DNA of 64,000 nucleotides from Sciurus carolinensis (taxonomy: Eukaryota > Chordata > Mammalia > Rodentia > Sciuridae), in NCBI RefSeq assembly GCF_902686445.1, contig NC_062219.1:48449056-48513055 (forward strand), written 5' to 3'. The notes under the pieces were generated by a model, which ran no database searches, was not told the origin of the DNA, and was given only the letters and a program-made list of their open reading frames with translations. Positions 1 to 13,248 of the stretch are shown here, one piece after another; the first letter of the stretch is position 1, and each line of letters opens with the position of its first letter. Both the position numbers and the translations under genes were made by a program.

Positions 1-1963
1 TCATCTCATCGAAAGAGATTCCCACAGACTAAAGATGAAAGGATGGGAAAAAACATACCATGCACATGGACTCAGCAAAAAAGTGGGGGTATCCACCCTT
101 ATATCAGATAAAGCAGACTTAAAACCAAAATTAGTTAGAAGGGATAAAGAACATTTCATACTTCTTAAGGGAAGCATAAGTCAATAAGACATAACAATCA
201 AAAATATTGATGCCCCAAGCAATAGCTCATCCATTTACATCAAACAAATCCTTCTCAGTTCCATGAACCAAATAGACCACAACACAATAATACTAGGTGA
301 CTTTAACACTCCTCTCTCACCACTGGACAGATCTTCCAAACAAAAATTGAACAAAGATCATAGATTTTAATAACACAATAATTTAGAATATTCCATCCAC
401 AATGAGCAAATACACTTTCTTCTCAGCAGCACATGGATCCTTCTCTAAAATAGACCATATGTTATGCCACAAAGTCACTCTTAGCAAATACAAAAAGATA
501 CAGTTACTACCTTGTATTCTATCAAGTCTTAATGGAATGAAATTAGAAGTGAATGACAAAATAAAAAACAGAAACAACTCCAATGCCTGGAGATTGAAAA
601 ATACACTATTAAATGATGCATGGATAACAGAAGACATCAGGGGGGAAATAAATAAAATTCTTGGAGGTAAACAAGAAGAAAGATACAACATATCAAAATC
701 TCTGGGACATTATGAAAGCAGTACTAAGAGGAAAATTCATTGCATAGAGCACATTCAATAAAAGAAGGAAAAGTAAAAAAATAAACAACCTAACATTACA
801 GCTCAAAGTCCTAGAAAAAGAAGAACACAGCAACACCAAAAGAGTAGAAGACAGGAAGTAGTTAAAATCAGAGCTGAAATCAATGAAATTGAAACAAAAT
901 AAACAATCAAAAAAATTGACAAAATAAATAGTTGGTTCTTTGAAAAAGTAAACGAAATTGATAAACCCTTAGCTACACTAAAAAAGAGATGGGAGAAAAC
1001 TCAAATTACTAAAATTTGTGATGAAAAAGGAAATATCACAACAGACACGATTGAAATATAAAGCATAATTAGAAACTATTTTGAAAATCTATACTCCAAC
1101 AAAAAAGAAAATCTCAAACACATCAAAAGGTTTCTACAGACATATGATCCGACCAAACTGAATCAGGAGGACATACACAATTTAAATAGATCAATTTCAA
1201 GCAATGAAATAGAAGAAGTCGTCAAAAACCTACCAATAAAGAAAAGTCTGGGACCAGATGGATTCTCAGCTGAGTTCTACAAAACCTTCAAAGAAGAGCT
1301 CATTCCAATACTCCTCAAAGTATTCCATGAAATAGAAGAGGAGGGAACCCTCCCAAACTCATTCTATGAGGCCAATATCACCCTGATACCTAAACCAGAC
1401 AGACACACATCGAGGAAAGAAAATTTCAGACCAATATCCTTAATGAACATAGATGCAAAATTCTTAACAAAATTTTAGCAAATTGCATACAAAAGCATAT
1501 TAAAAAGAAAGTGCACCATGATCAAGTGGGTTTTATCCCAGGGATGCAAGGTTGGTTCAACATTTGGAAATCAATAAATGTAATTCACCATGTCAGCAGA
1601 CTTAAAGTTAAGAATTACATGATTATTTCAATAGATGCAGGAAAACATTTGATAAAATACAGCACCCCTTCATGCTCAAAACACTAGTAAAATTAGGGAT
1701 AGTAGGAACATTCCTCAACATTGTAAAGGCCATCTATGCTAAGCCCATGGCCAACATCATTCTATATGGACAAAAACTGAAATAATTCCCCCTAAAACTG
1801 GGACCAAGGCAGGGATGCCACTTTCACCACTTCTATTCAACATTGTCCTTGAAACTCTAGCCAGAGCAATTAGACAGATCAAAGAAATTGAAGGGATACA
1901 AATAGGAAAAGAAGAACTCAAACTAACCCTGTTTGCCGATGACATGATTCTATATTTAGAGGA
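1..1963 (+). pseudogene. L1 ORF2 remnant: endonuclease and N-terminal reverse transcriptase part
   Basis: Translation in shifting frames matches the intact ORF2 from after the catalytic glutamate of the endonuclease domain to just past the reverse transcriptase FADD motif, which is readable as [12 protein letters not shown] near 1929-1963. Damage includes an in-frame TAA at 185-187 where the intact copy has Gln, and frameshifts after about 360, 760 and 1460. The endonuclease Ser-Asp-His triad (SDH in the intact copy) reads Ser-Ser-Leu at about 522-530, so the nuclease would be inactive even if the frame were open. The 119-codon open stretch at 402-761 is only a surviving piece of this domain. 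Confidence 0.92.
1958..1963 (+). repeat. Target-site duplication, left copy, of the solo LTR
   Basis: The hexamer agagga immediately precedes the LTR and recurs at 2422-2427. Joining the flanks across one copy restores the continuity of L1 ORF2 after the FADD motif. Confidence 0.8.
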
Positions 1964-2421
1964 TGTCAGGATCTTAAGCCCCCTTGCTCTTCTCAACCAG
2001 CGACAAGGGAAGGGACACTCCCTAACAATGTCAGACCAGGATAGGTAGGGCTGACAGACCGCCTGTTCCCAGCCCTCCATGCGGAGGACAATCAGACGCG
2101 TCAGGGAGACCAGTCACACCAGGAACTCGTTTATTGAGGAAATCACACAGCTTTTATGTAGGGTGGGGGCTAGGTGGGAACCAATCAGCTTAAAGGTCAG
2201 CAAGGCATGGGGGAGTTTACACTGGTGAGACTCCCATAGGACTATATGGCAAGCAGGAGCTGATCACGTTTGCGGAACTGTTGTTAACCAATCCCTGACG
2301 GCGTTCCGATTTATCGTTATCAACCTTTGAAACTGCCTTTGAGGCCTTGATCTTGCTCACTCGCTTTGCTCAGCGAGTAAGGAGTCAGCCTGAGTTAGTT
2401 AACATGTCATTAGTCCCAACA
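1964..2421 (-). mobile_element. Class II (ERVK/IAP-like) solo LTR inserted in L1 ORF2
   Basis: This 458-bp block has no counterpart in other L1 copies and is bounded by 6-bp direct repeats, agagga, at 1958-1963 and 2422-2427. On the minus strand it begins TGTTGGG and ends CTGACA, giving the canonical TG...CA termini. A TATA-like CATAAAAG (complement of 2151-2158) lies about 15 bp before an AATAAA signal (complement of 2130-2135), a compact U3-R layout typical of class II LTRs. The six-base target duplication also fits ERVK. No internal gag/pol/env sequence or second LTR is present, so it is a recombined solo LTR. It must be younger than the L1 it interrupts. Confidence 0.85.
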
Positions 2422-2427
2422 AGAGGA
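2422..2427 (+). repeat. Target-site duplication, right copy, of the solo LTR
   Basis: This is the second copy of agagga, directly after the terminal CA of the LTR. L1 ORF2 homology resumes with the codons that follow in the intact copy. Confidence 0.8.
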
Positions 2428-4104
2428 GCCAAAAAATTCCACCAGAAAACTTCTAGAACTCATAAATTCAGTAAAGTAGCAGGATATAAAATCAATGCTC
2501 ATAAATCTAATGCATTTCTATTCATGAGTGATGAATCCTCTGAAAGAGAAATTAGGAAAATCACTCCATTCACAATAGCCTCCAAAAAAAAAAAAAAAGA
2601 AAAAAAACTTGGGAGTCATCTAACAAAAGAGGTGAAAGATCTCTACAATGAGAACTACAGAACACTAAAGAAAGAAATCAGAGAAAACCTTAGAAGACAG
2701 AAAGATCTCCCATGTTCTTGGATAGGCGGAATTAACATTGCCAAAATGGCCGTTCTACCAAAGGCACTATACAGATTCAATACAATTCCAATTAAAATCC
2801 CAATGACATTCCTCATAGAAATAGAGAAAGCAATCATGAAATTCATTTGGAAGAATAAGAGACCCAGAATAGATAAAGCAATCCTTAGCTGGAAGAATGA
2901 AGCAGAAGGTATCACAATACCAGAACTTCAACTATGCTACAGAGCAATAGTAACAAAAACAGCATGGTATTGGCACCAAAATAGACAGATATATCAATGG
3001 TACAGAATGGAGGACACAGAGACAAACCCACATAAATACAGTTTTCTCATACTAGACAAAGGTGCCAAAAACATATAATGGAGAAAAATAGCATCTTTAA
3101 CAAATAGTGCTGGGAAAACTTGAAATCCATATGCAACAGAATGAAACTAAACCCCTATCTCTCACCCTGCACAAAACTCAACTCACAATAAATCAAGGAC
3201 CTTGGAATCAGACCAGAGACCCTGCACCTTATAGAAGAAAAATTACATCCAAATCTTCATTATGTTGGCTTAGGACCAGAATTCCTTTACATGACTTCCA
3301 AAGAACAAGAAATAAAAGCAGGAATCAATAATTGGGATAGATTCAAACTAAAAAGCTTTTTCTCAGCAAAGGAAACTATCATCAATGTGAACAGAGAGCC
3401 TACAGAGTGGGAGAAAGTCTTTGCCAAACATACTTCAGATAGAGTACTAATCTCCAGAATCTATAAAGAACTCAAAAAACTTTACAACAAGAATACAAAC
3501 AACCCAATCAGTAAATGGGATAAGAAAATAAGCAGACACTTAATAGAAGACCATCTACAAGCAATCAACAGATATATAAAAAAATGTTGAATACCTCTAG
3601 TAATAAAAGAAATATACATCAAAACTACCCTAAGATTCCATCTCACCCCAATTAGAATGACTATTATCAAGAATACAAGCAACAATAGGTTTTGGCAAGA
3701 ATGTGGGGAAAAAGGTACACTCATACATTGCTGTTGGGTGTTGTAAATTAGTGCAGCCACTATGGAAAGCATTGTGGAGATTCCTTAGAAAACTTGAAAT
3801 GGAACCACCATTTGACCCAGCTATCCCACTCCTTGGCCTATACCAAAAAGACTTAAAATCAGCAAACTACAGTGATGCAGGCACATCAATGTTCATAGTT
3901 GCTCAATTCACAATAGCCAGATTGTGGAACCAACCTAGATGCCCTTTTATTGACGAATGGATAAAGAAACTGTGGTATATATATACAATGGAATATTACT
4001 CAGTCATAAAGAATAATAAAATTATGGAATTTTCAGGTAAATGGATGCAATTAGAGAATATCATGCTAGGTGACATAAGCCAATCCCAAAAAACCAAAGC
4101 CTGA
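2428..4104 (+). pseudogene. L1 ORF2 remnant: C-terminal reverse transcriptase, thumb and Cys/His region
   Basis: Homology to the intact ORF2 resumes after the solo LTR and continues to the ORF2 stop. The longest open piece (2347-3078) starts inside the LTR and then reads L1 codons for about 200 residues. An A-run at 2585-2608 has expanded where the intact copy encodes SKKIKYLG. A frameshift near 3075 and others at about 3290 and 3590 break the rest. The C-terminal Cys/His motif region at about 3690-3750 is frameshifted and its first Cys is replaced (FWQECG where the intact copy has CWRGCG). It ends at a TGA at 4102-4104, close to where the intact ORF2 stops. Confidence 0.9.
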
Positions 4105-4345
4105 ATGATCTCTCTGATAAGCAGATGATGATGATACATAATGAGGAGTGGAGGGAGGCAAGAATGGAGGAAGGACGAATTGTGTAGAGGAAAAAGAGGG
4201 GTAGGGAAGAGGTGGGGGAAGGAAAATTAACAGAATGAGACAAACATCATTATCTTATGTATGATTACACAAATGGTGCAACTCTACTTCGTGTATAAAC
4301 AAGAGTTATAACCCATTTGTGTACAATGAATCAAAATAAATAAAT

Positions 4346-5051
4346 TTAAAAATTACTATTAAAATTAAGTTTGATAGCAAAAAAGATGTCAGCTGCCTTA
4401 ATAAGCAAAAAATTTAATATCTGCTTATCTAAGGATGAGTGTGATGGCTGGTGGGAAAGTTGGGTGGAGGAAATTTAAGTTGGCTATAGAAAGAGGAGGG
4501 AAGGTAGAAAACCAAAAGGGTCTGGCAAAGGTCTTAAGAAAGAAAATGGAATGGAACCCGAATGGCAAATAAGTGTGTAGAGACATATCCATAGTTGAGT
4601 TAGATGGAAGAATGGGGGTGGGGTAAGGTAAAGATGAGCCCTGCCTCATAAGGAAGGGATGGGGCAATGGGATAGAGCACCTGGTAGACTGCAGGACCCA
4701 CATCCCACTTTTCTGTTATGCCACCTGCAATTCCCCTAAGTGCTTGACAAGGATTCTGCTGAGTAATAAATATGTTTGCAAAGTCTCATAGCCTTGGGAA
4801 TTCGGTTGCGGGCTTTCCCTCCTTGCTTGCTTAATATGTGTAGGTTTACTATTAATATTTTATGTGTTTTCCCTGAAAATAGGAGTCTTAACAGAACCAG
4901 GGTTAGAACATAAAAACCAGACTTCTAATGGAACAGTGATTTCAGATTTAGTAATTTGCTATGAAACTCTGAGTAACCAAGATTGCTATGAGAAAATACA
5001 AAAACAGATTCTAGTGGCCGATCCCCTGTTGTCTACTCTCAGATGACCTGA
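4346..5051. other. Unannotated spacer
   Basis: No gene or recognised repeat. A purine-rich plus strand around 4440-4680 may be old LTR or L1 3' UTR material but cannot be placed. A 60-codon open frame at 4864-5046 shows no recognisable domain and is not called. Confidence 0.5.
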
Positions 5052-5577
5052 AACACATAGGCAAATAATTCCAACCTCATCAGGAAGGATTAACAGGAAC
5101 AGAAGAAATAAAGGGTTCCTCAATGTTAAGTTCACACAGTATAAGATGATATCACATATTTGTTAGCTTAAAAGGTGTAGCATTTATTAACTACAGCAGT
5201 AGTCACATGACTGACGTTTATTCAACCCTACTGAACTTGCTTTAACCTTTATGATTAGTTAAATATTAATATGTCTTATTGTTTAGTTATAGGTTATCAC
5301 AAGTAAACAATTACTAAAAATAATTAGAATACTTCATTGTCTAGTCTAGTAATAATTATACAAAATATTTTTGTTTTTCTCCTTGTGATCTTTTCCTGTT
5401 CTGGAAAAACATGTGTAACTGCCAACCTTTTAATGTATAAAAAGCTGACTGGGAAAAATAAAATTTAGAACTTAGCATCCATTCCTTGAGTTTGTGTTGC
5501 TTTGTTCTCCACCTCGCCAACGCCTACTCTCTCACCTGAGACCACTACGACCCCTGCTAGGGCTAGACCCTGGCACT
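5052..5577 (+). mobile_element. Possible class II LTR (boundaries unsure)
   Basis: The 3' half has the look of an LTR: a TATAAAAAG box at 5436-5444, then an AATAAA signal at 5457-5462 about 15 bp on, then a C/T-rich U5-like segment ending in CCCTGGCA near 5575. This spacing resembles the class II LTR at 1964-2421, though the sequences are not obviously the same family. I could not find a matching target duplication or a certain 5' TG, so the start is a guess. It could instead be an unrelated promoter-like fragment. Confidence 0.35.
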
Positions 5578-8500
5578 TTTCTATTCATATAATCTGTGTT
5601 CACCATTCGGCATGTGTATTGTGATGGATATAATGAATTCCTTTTCTCCCAACCATTGCTTTGGAAGTAATAAATCTCTGTGTAAGTTGGGGCAATTGTT
5701 TATGGTGGGAATTTTTTTTTATTAGAAATCTAGCAAGATCTATGAGCAGTTTTTGATCAGTGGGAATGAGAAGAAGACTGCTGGGTGAAATGACAACAGA
5801 CATTCGAAGTTGACAAGATCCAGTTTTCCCTGAAGAAAGGCTCTCTTGTCACAGGAGAGCCTGGCTGGTATGCTAGGAACTATGTGGGTGAAAAGATAGC
5901 TATTTATTACATAAATGACTGAGTTTGTCTCAGGAGCAAAGTTAGTTTAAATTACACTAAAAACTAAGGTTTTATAAATTTTTTGTATTTGAAAATTAAG
6001 TTCTATAGTTTATATTCATAACATCAAAGAGAGTCAAAGATCAAAAATGTCAAAGGGAACAAAGTATTTTGTGGAACTGCAAATAATGGAGAATGCTCAA
6101 GTCTGTAAGAAGCACCATCTTAAGGAATTTGTTGATGGGTGAGTAGGAAAGGGATAAAGGCAAAACAATTTGGCATTAATATTTGATTGACTATTGTTTT
6201 TAATGTGTATTGTTTGTAACTTGACAACATAAGAGAGAAAGCAGTGTAAACATAGAGGAGTATTCTAATCTTAGCATTTGAACAAACTGATTTCCTCATG
6301 AATTAGATCTACTGATATACTGGCATTTGGTATATTCACTATATAGATTTTAAGGTCTTAAGATATTCTAGATAGAGATATTGAACAAATAGGGAGGATA
6401 ACTGGTAGATACATGTAGACTGAAATGGATGATGCAGAGAAAATGAAGGGAAAATATGTCCTTATATGAAACACTAATCCAATGTGTGTATAGTTTATTA
6501 AGCATGTGAATTCAGATATGTGGTCTTGTTTGGCATCATAAGAATCAAGGACTAAAACTTCATCATAAGTATGCTATGCATTTTTACCCTTGCAAGTGAT
6601 TATATGATAAGGTATATTCCATTCAGGACAAGCTACATGCATATGTATGTACATACGACAGCACATAGACATCAGTACACCTTCATGGGAGGAAGTTGGG
6701 GAGAGAGGGAGAGTGAAGGAGCAGAGTGTATAGGGAAATAATTTTCATAAAAAATCAAAGTAAAATCACTAAAACATCATGAAATAATACAGATTTTACT
6801 TAATGGATAATCTTATCAAAATTATATTAATAAGTGATTGTTGAGTAAATATTGCTGGAAATTTACTTAAAATTCTCTTAAAACCATTTCAGAGGTTAAA
6901 ATATAGTTACCAAGATTTTGCTTTTTCATTCATGTTATTCATTCAGTTATTCATTCACTGCATGAGTGCATACTGTCCCAACTCTGATAACGTGTTTTGA
7001 AAATGGATGCAAATTGTTAGAATCTTCCAAAGTTAGAGTGGGGAGCTGAGGCACTTCTCTTGTGAAAGTAATTTTGGTGTGGCTGAGCTCTGTATCATAA
7101 AAGTCTCTTAACATGGTAAAGTAGTAGAGCTAGAAGGAAAAAGCACCTTCTATTCAAGGTATTACTCAAAAGCATTGAATGAAGGAGAACAGAAGAAAAG
7201 GACAGGGTTGTGAAGCACAGAGGGTGGAGGGTTAAACTGCAAGGTGAGGTTGAGGAGTGGGATGTAAATCATAAGATTTGTAGACTTTGACACACTAATG
7301 TTTTCTAAGAGAAATGCAATTCTTTTGAAGATTCATTAACATGGGTGAATGGTACCATTTGCATTTTGCAAAGATTACTTTGCCACATGGAGATAAAAGA
7401 GTGGAGGAGAAAATACACATATGTAGATTTAAGATTTAAGTTGGTTGAATAAATATTTTTATATGTTTTTCTTGAAACACCCCAAAGGGAAAAAAAAGCC
7501 CATATGTATTTGTAATTATCAAGTAATAACTATGATAATGAATTTCAGATAATATCTACCAAATAATAAGAAGATACAGTCCCAAACAAGATAGCATGAT
7601 GAAAACCAACACAGTCTTCTCTAAACCTCAAGTCAAGCACATGCATCTTTAGAAGTAAGTGCCATATTTCTGACAGGCTTATCCAATGTTCTCTTAATTA
7701 GTACATGGATTTGGTGGAATGGAAGGAAAAGCAAGATTGTCAGGCAGACACTGCTTGGTTTCACCTCTGAGCAGAAAGTGACAGAGGATGAGACAGTAAG
7801 AGGACACTTTTGTCACATCATCACCTACCCCTCCTAGTGAGTGAGCCTGCTAGTATGAGATGTGGGAAGGAAAGGGAAACAGGATTAGGAGATTAAGGCC
7901 CAGAGAGTCTGAGTAAAGCAGCTTCACAAAGAGGATTACAAACCCCTACCTCCAAAATCTCAGTGTACAAATGAACTCAGTGAAAATGAGCATAGCTGAT
8001 TTGTGGCTCATCCTGGTGTGACTTGAAATTGCAGATAGCCTCAGGGGAGCTCCTGTACCTCACTGTGTTTCAGACTGGCTGAATCTCACTACCCACAGTT
8101 TTGGAAGGAACAAGTCCAGAACCTGGGCAGAGATCCCTTGAACAAAACTAACGCAAGAAAATAAGCAAACAGTAGGAGAAACATACAAACATGTGGCAAT
8201 GGCAACAAATTTTGGAAGGAAGGAAGATCAAAACAGCATTTGACAAGTTTTTTAACTTTGGAATCAGAGGGAGAATCTGTAATGCAATTTATACTCTTTT
8301 GCGGCATTTGTGAAGATATGGATGTTTGTGTATTTGTTTAATAAATTTTAGAAAAAGAGTTTAAAGGAGAGATGCCAATTCAAAAGAAGAGAGTCAAAGA
8401 GAACTGTCATTGCTCAGAAAGAAATGGAAGAAAAATCACAAACATGTCGCAGAATTTAGGAAATATTTCTCCACAAGTAGAATGAACTTAGCCAACAGTA

Positions 8501-11500
8501 CAGTGATAAATGTAAGAACATTGAGAAAAGTCACAAAAGCACAGGAAAATAAGCAAATAGGAAAAAATATTATTAGCACAAATAGTTGATCTGGGAGAAA
8601 AAGTCAACCAACAGACACCAACAGACACATAATTCATGTTCCCAAACAGAAAATACAGTATGTGGAAAAGATATATAGATGAATGATAAAATTGCCTTTC
8701 CTGTAAAAAAGACAATTCAGGTCCCACAAAATCTGTTACAGAAAAGACAATATTGTGAGATTTGGAACTTGAATGTTAATAATTTTCAAAAGCATGTATC
8801 ACACTTCATACAATGTCCAGAGACAGAGGAAAATCTGAGAGTCTCATGCCCGACCTTTTATTCTTCCTGGGCATTATTCTCAAAATTTATAAATCTCAGG
8901 GAAGATATCTCCCTCTTGAATTCTTATTGAAAGACATATCACTTAATAACAAAATTGGGCCAACCAAGGGATAATTGTAATGGAATTTAGAGATCAGGAA
9001 GAATATAGCATGATAAAAAGGCTGAGATAGACATGTTCAAATAAATATTATTTGACTCATCAATTCTTATTTTCATTTCTTTGTACTTCCCTATTTTATA
9101 ATAGGATTGTGTCACTTTTGCATATAGTAAATATTTTAATTTAAAAGTATTAACATGGAGAAGCAGGTTAAAATACAGCTTTTGAGTTCAGGCACATGAG
9201 TACTCAGACTAGAAAGTAGCAGCAGGGATAAAGAGGCTGGGCAGAAGCAGGAGATGCAGGGGTAAAGTTGGCAGAACCTGCTGATGGGATGGATGTGGTA
9301 TGTGATAGAGAGGCGGTAACAAGCACAACTTCTGCATTCCTGGCTTGCACAACTGGTTGGATGGCTGTTGTGATAGAAGATTCCAGAAGACCACTTAGGA
9401 GGACTAGGTTAGATAAAAGATATCACTTGAATCTAAGGTGGTGATTAATAAATTTCAGAGGGCAATGATTTATTTAGTTCTCATTTCTCCTTCCCTGAAG
9501 ACTGCATAGCAGAACAGTTATCATTATTCTATGCCTTGGTAAATACTGCTCCAGATTGTAGAGGCAGGTGTTCTCTAGTAATCTAGAAAAAGGTAGGTAC
9601 ACTTTTTGTAGAGGACCAGATAGTACATATTTTAGATTTTGTACTCTATTGTAAGCACCCAGCTCTGTTTTGTAGCATGAAAGCAACCATGGACAGCACA
9701 TAAATGCACGTTTGATGATGCTACAATGAAACTTATGAAACACCAGAATTTGAATTGCATTTAATTTTCAGATCATGTGATATTATTCTTTTCTAAGTTC
9801 TTTTCACCAATTAAAAATGCAGAAACCATTGTTAGCTCACAGACTGCAGAAAAAGAGAAGTGGTACGGCTTTGGCATGTTGCATGCAAATTTGTGAACCC
9901 TTGGTCTGGAATCCTTACTTTCTAGATATCTTCTTAAGTCTTTTCACAAGAATTGGCCTCTGCCATATCTGTCATAGTCTTTGATATTGTAGATGAAATC
10001 ATGGGACTTTTTGACAAAAAAAAAAATTGTAGAATTTTGGTAACAAGAGAAGTATAATTGAAAACATATGGCAAAATCTGCAAGGATTTTCAATATGATA
10101 AGGATTTCAGCTAGTAAATGTATCCTATAGAATCAGTGACTTTGCACTGTTGTCTCATTAGGACACTTTTGGTTGAAGTGTTTAGAAATTTTTCTTCTTG
10201 ATAAATTTATTTATTGAAGTAGTGTTGCTATTCTGGCTATATGATTACCTTCTCATTTTTAAGGTAACTAACTTTCAAATCACCCCACATAATTTTCTTT
10301 ATAAGTGACTTCTAGTTTCTCTTCAGTTAATTCAACTGAAAAGTAGTATTGTGGAATATATCATCAGGTGAGCAAAAGGTGCGGGGAGAAAGTCTAAAAA
10401 TTTCTTTGAAATATTTTCTCAAATCTCATAAACTCTTTCCCTTCCTTAGTTATTAAATATAAAATTTAACATTGTTGAAAACTTGAATATACTTTAGAGA
10501 GATTTTAATAAAATATAATTTTATTAGACATTTTTACTTAATTGTTTTGTACATACAAAATAGAATGTGTTTCTAGAGAGTAACCTATTTAATTTACTAG
10601 ATAAAATATTAATGTTGACTTTCTTGATTAACATGTTTATATGTAGTTAACTTTTAGAATCCTTTTAAAAGGATTATGTTTGAGAAAACTTCAAATATAA
10701 GAAAATGCTGAAGTTCTTAAAGAAGTGATTAGAATTTCAAAAATATTTGAGATAAATAGGACACGAATAAAACAGTTTTGAAAACATTGGGGCAATAGAG
10801 TTCTTCCATATTTATTATCATTACTGCAGAATGACCAACTACAGTGATTTCTAAAAAGGCAATCTATACTATCTTTAAACTATATAGATTATTAAACTAT
10901 ACGGACGTTTTTAAACTCAGGCAATAGTAATGTCAGTATCTGTAAGTATATGTGTGTTGTCTTTGCCTATAATCATATGGAGTCCTAAATGTACCTTTAC
11001 ATTTTGGTTTTTGAAGAAATTAATAATAGATCTAGAATATCATCAGCCAACACTGATGTCAAACAACCTTTAGTTTATGGTAAAAGATGCTGAACCAGAG
11101 AAGATGAGTTCTCATGGGAAACAAAGAAAGAAGCTGAAAAGGTAAATAGAAATTGCTCTATATCTCAATACCTATTATAGTTCAAAAATTTTAGGAAATA
11201 AGAGTTTATTATTGAAGTGTCCTTCCTACAAAATGTTATCCATCAGGATATTGACTTATATACCAAAGAGTTCAGTTGATTAACAGAAGCACTGTATCTG
11301 AGAAATTCCATCTGTTTGGCATTTTTTCCCTCACTCTATTTGAAATGCTCAATTCCACCCCCTGGGAAAATCATAACCTAATGCATATTGGAGACAGACT
11401 TTTGTATCAACATTTTATTGCTTTCTAATTTAGAAGAAAAATGTTCACTATAATGCTCACTCCATCATGAAGTGGAAAAAATATAAAGAAGAAAATAAAT

Positions 11501-12335
11501 ATTACTCAGAATCTATAACCGAGAAATAGCCATTATAAGCCTACATGGATTTCTTCTGTGAATTTACTGAATTACGCTAATATATTGAAAACAACCTCTC
11601 TAATTAATAGTGATGTTTGAATCACTTTATTTCTCATTGTATTAGTTGTTTAGACTCTCAAAGGACAAATCATGAAGCAACATTTCACATCTCCTGTATT
11701 TAGGCAGTGCTATTCATCCCTAGATGGTAAATTCAGATGAAATGGCATTCATATTATAGCTCACTTATTTCTAATTACTGGTGTACCAAATAGCCACTCA
11801 CCACTATTTTTATTTAAAAATTGTACTATACATGCAAACAATTATGCATGTAAAAACAAGAATTAAACAGTATGTTCTTTCCCTTTCATTTTTTTACCTT
11901 ACACTTTATTTCTTATTCAAAGAATTGTCTGAAAATTTATTTAGTCTCAAAACATCATTATTTACTAATTGTTTTAGTGTCTATTTTTCTAAAATTGTTC
12001 ACATTCTGATGTGATCTATTTTCATCTTAGGTTGTGCTTTTAATGGTGCCATTATCTAAAGATTAGAATCTGTTAATTAAGTAGTTTTCCTTAGGTGTTA
12101 CTATTGTTTCTATAGGTATTGACAAGGTACTGATGTTGGCATTGTTAGAATCATGACATTTCACACCATGAAAAATAAAGCTGTTCACTGTTCTCAATCA
12201 TCTCATCTACAAGTCTCTCTCACTGATTCAAATCTTTAATTGCTTATTATTAGCAACTGTAACAGACCTTTCTTTCTTCCTCTAGTTATAAGGCCACTAA
12301 TTTTATTGAATTGAGATCCTCTTCTTAAGACCTGG
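5578..12335. other. Long unannotated AT-rich stretch
   Basis: About 6.7 kb with no reading frame above roughly 90 codons and no recognisable exon, RNA gene or mobile element. Scattered A/T runs are present. Old, heavily mutated repeats may lie here beyond what can be recognised by eye. Confidence 0.5.
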
Positions 12336-12782
12336 TGTTGTGGTTTCAATATTAGGTGCCCCCCAGAAGCTCATGTATGAGACAATGCAAAGAAGTTTAG
12401 AAGTGAGATGATTGGGTTATGAGAGCCTTAACCCAATCAGTGTATGTACTAATCCCATGTTAGGGATTAACTGAATTATGATGGTAGGCAGGTAGGGTGT
12501 GGCTGGAGGAGGTAGATCAAGGGTGTACCTTTGGGGTTTATATTTTGTGAGCTGAGCTTAGGTTCTCTCTCTACTTTCTAATCATCATGTCCTGAGCCAC
12601 TTTCTTCTACCACACACTTTGCCATCATAATTTCTGCCTCATCTCAGACCCCAAAGAATGGAGCCAGCTATCTAAGGATTGAGATCTCTGAATCCATGAG
12701 CCCCCAAATAAAGTTTCCTCCTCTAATATTATCTTTTCTTGTCCAGTCTTTGGGTTGCAGCATTGAAAAAAACTGACTAAAA
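12336..12782 (+). mobile_element. MaLR-type (ERVL-MaLR) solo LTR
   Basis: It starts TGTTGTGGTTTC and has a T/A-rich promoter-like stretch around 12535-12550, followed by a short CT run. A polyadenylation signal AATAAA lies at 12707-12712, and the element ends near GACTAAAA. Its reverse complement aligns by eye with the minus-strand LTRs at 14668, 39602, 40843 and 44205, which share the start, the AACCCAATCA block and the AATAAA-TTTCCTCCT end. No coding interior adjoins it. The exact subfamily name is not known to me. Confidence 0.75.
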
Positions 12783-13248
12783 TCCCTTGTTTGACCTTAC
12801 TTACCTTCCAAAGTCCTATCTCTCAAAGTGAGAAGCTAAGGCTTCTACTTATGAATTTTCTTTTGGGGAGGGACAAAATTCAGTCTTAAGATATAAAGTT
12901 AATTTAATAGAAGTAGACATTGATACTTTAAAAAGTGACAGACCAAGTGCCTTTGACTTGTTGTGTTCAAACAAACATTATTTTCCGTCTATCAATCACA
13001 GTGTCAAAAGCACAGGTTCATAGCTGACAATTTTCTGTGTCTCTGTAAGTGACTCTAATCTACCCAATTGAGGAACTAAGTCCTTCAGAAAATTGAGAAC
13101 ATATAGATGATTGATTCTATCTACTCTTTATTGTTTATAAGTGTGACTAGTCACAGAATAAATTTTCATGGAAGGGTCATATTCCTGATTAAGAGATAAG
13201 AACTTTTTTCATGCACATAAATTGTGCTCAAAATTTGGAAAATCATGG
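12783..13248. other. Spacer between two MaLR LTRs
   Basis: About 470 bp with no gene and no recognised element. It is too short, and the two flanking LTRs too different, for these to be the paired LTRs of one provirus. Confidence 0.5.

Larger units (their letters stand above)
1..4345 (+). mobile_element. L1 retrotransposon, 5' end outside window, decayed, split by a solo LTR
   Basis: The sequence parallels the intact L1 at 51.6-57.8 kb, in the opposite orientation, from about ORF2 residue 50 to the 3' UTR. ORF2 homology runs 1-1963 and resumes at 2428-4104; the gap is a 458-bp solo LTR. The 3' UTR follows from 4105 with the purine-rich stretch seen in other copies, and the element ends in an A-rich, AATAAA-containing tail near 4320-4345. 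Stops and frameshifts are scattered through it, so it is dead. It lacks the telomere-like insert of the intact copy and retains about 100 bp of distal 3' UTR that the intact copy lacks. The left boundary and left target duplication are not visible. Confidence 0.93.

Noticed and set aside
383..691. 102-codon minus-strand frame at the window start
   Set aside because: It is antisense to the endonuclease part of the decayed L1 ORF2.
4864..5046. 60-codon frame that looked vaguely envelope-like because of its NQT and NGT sites
   Set aside because: Too short, no fusion or transmembrane motif, and no adjacent retroviral genes; the resemblance is not reliable.
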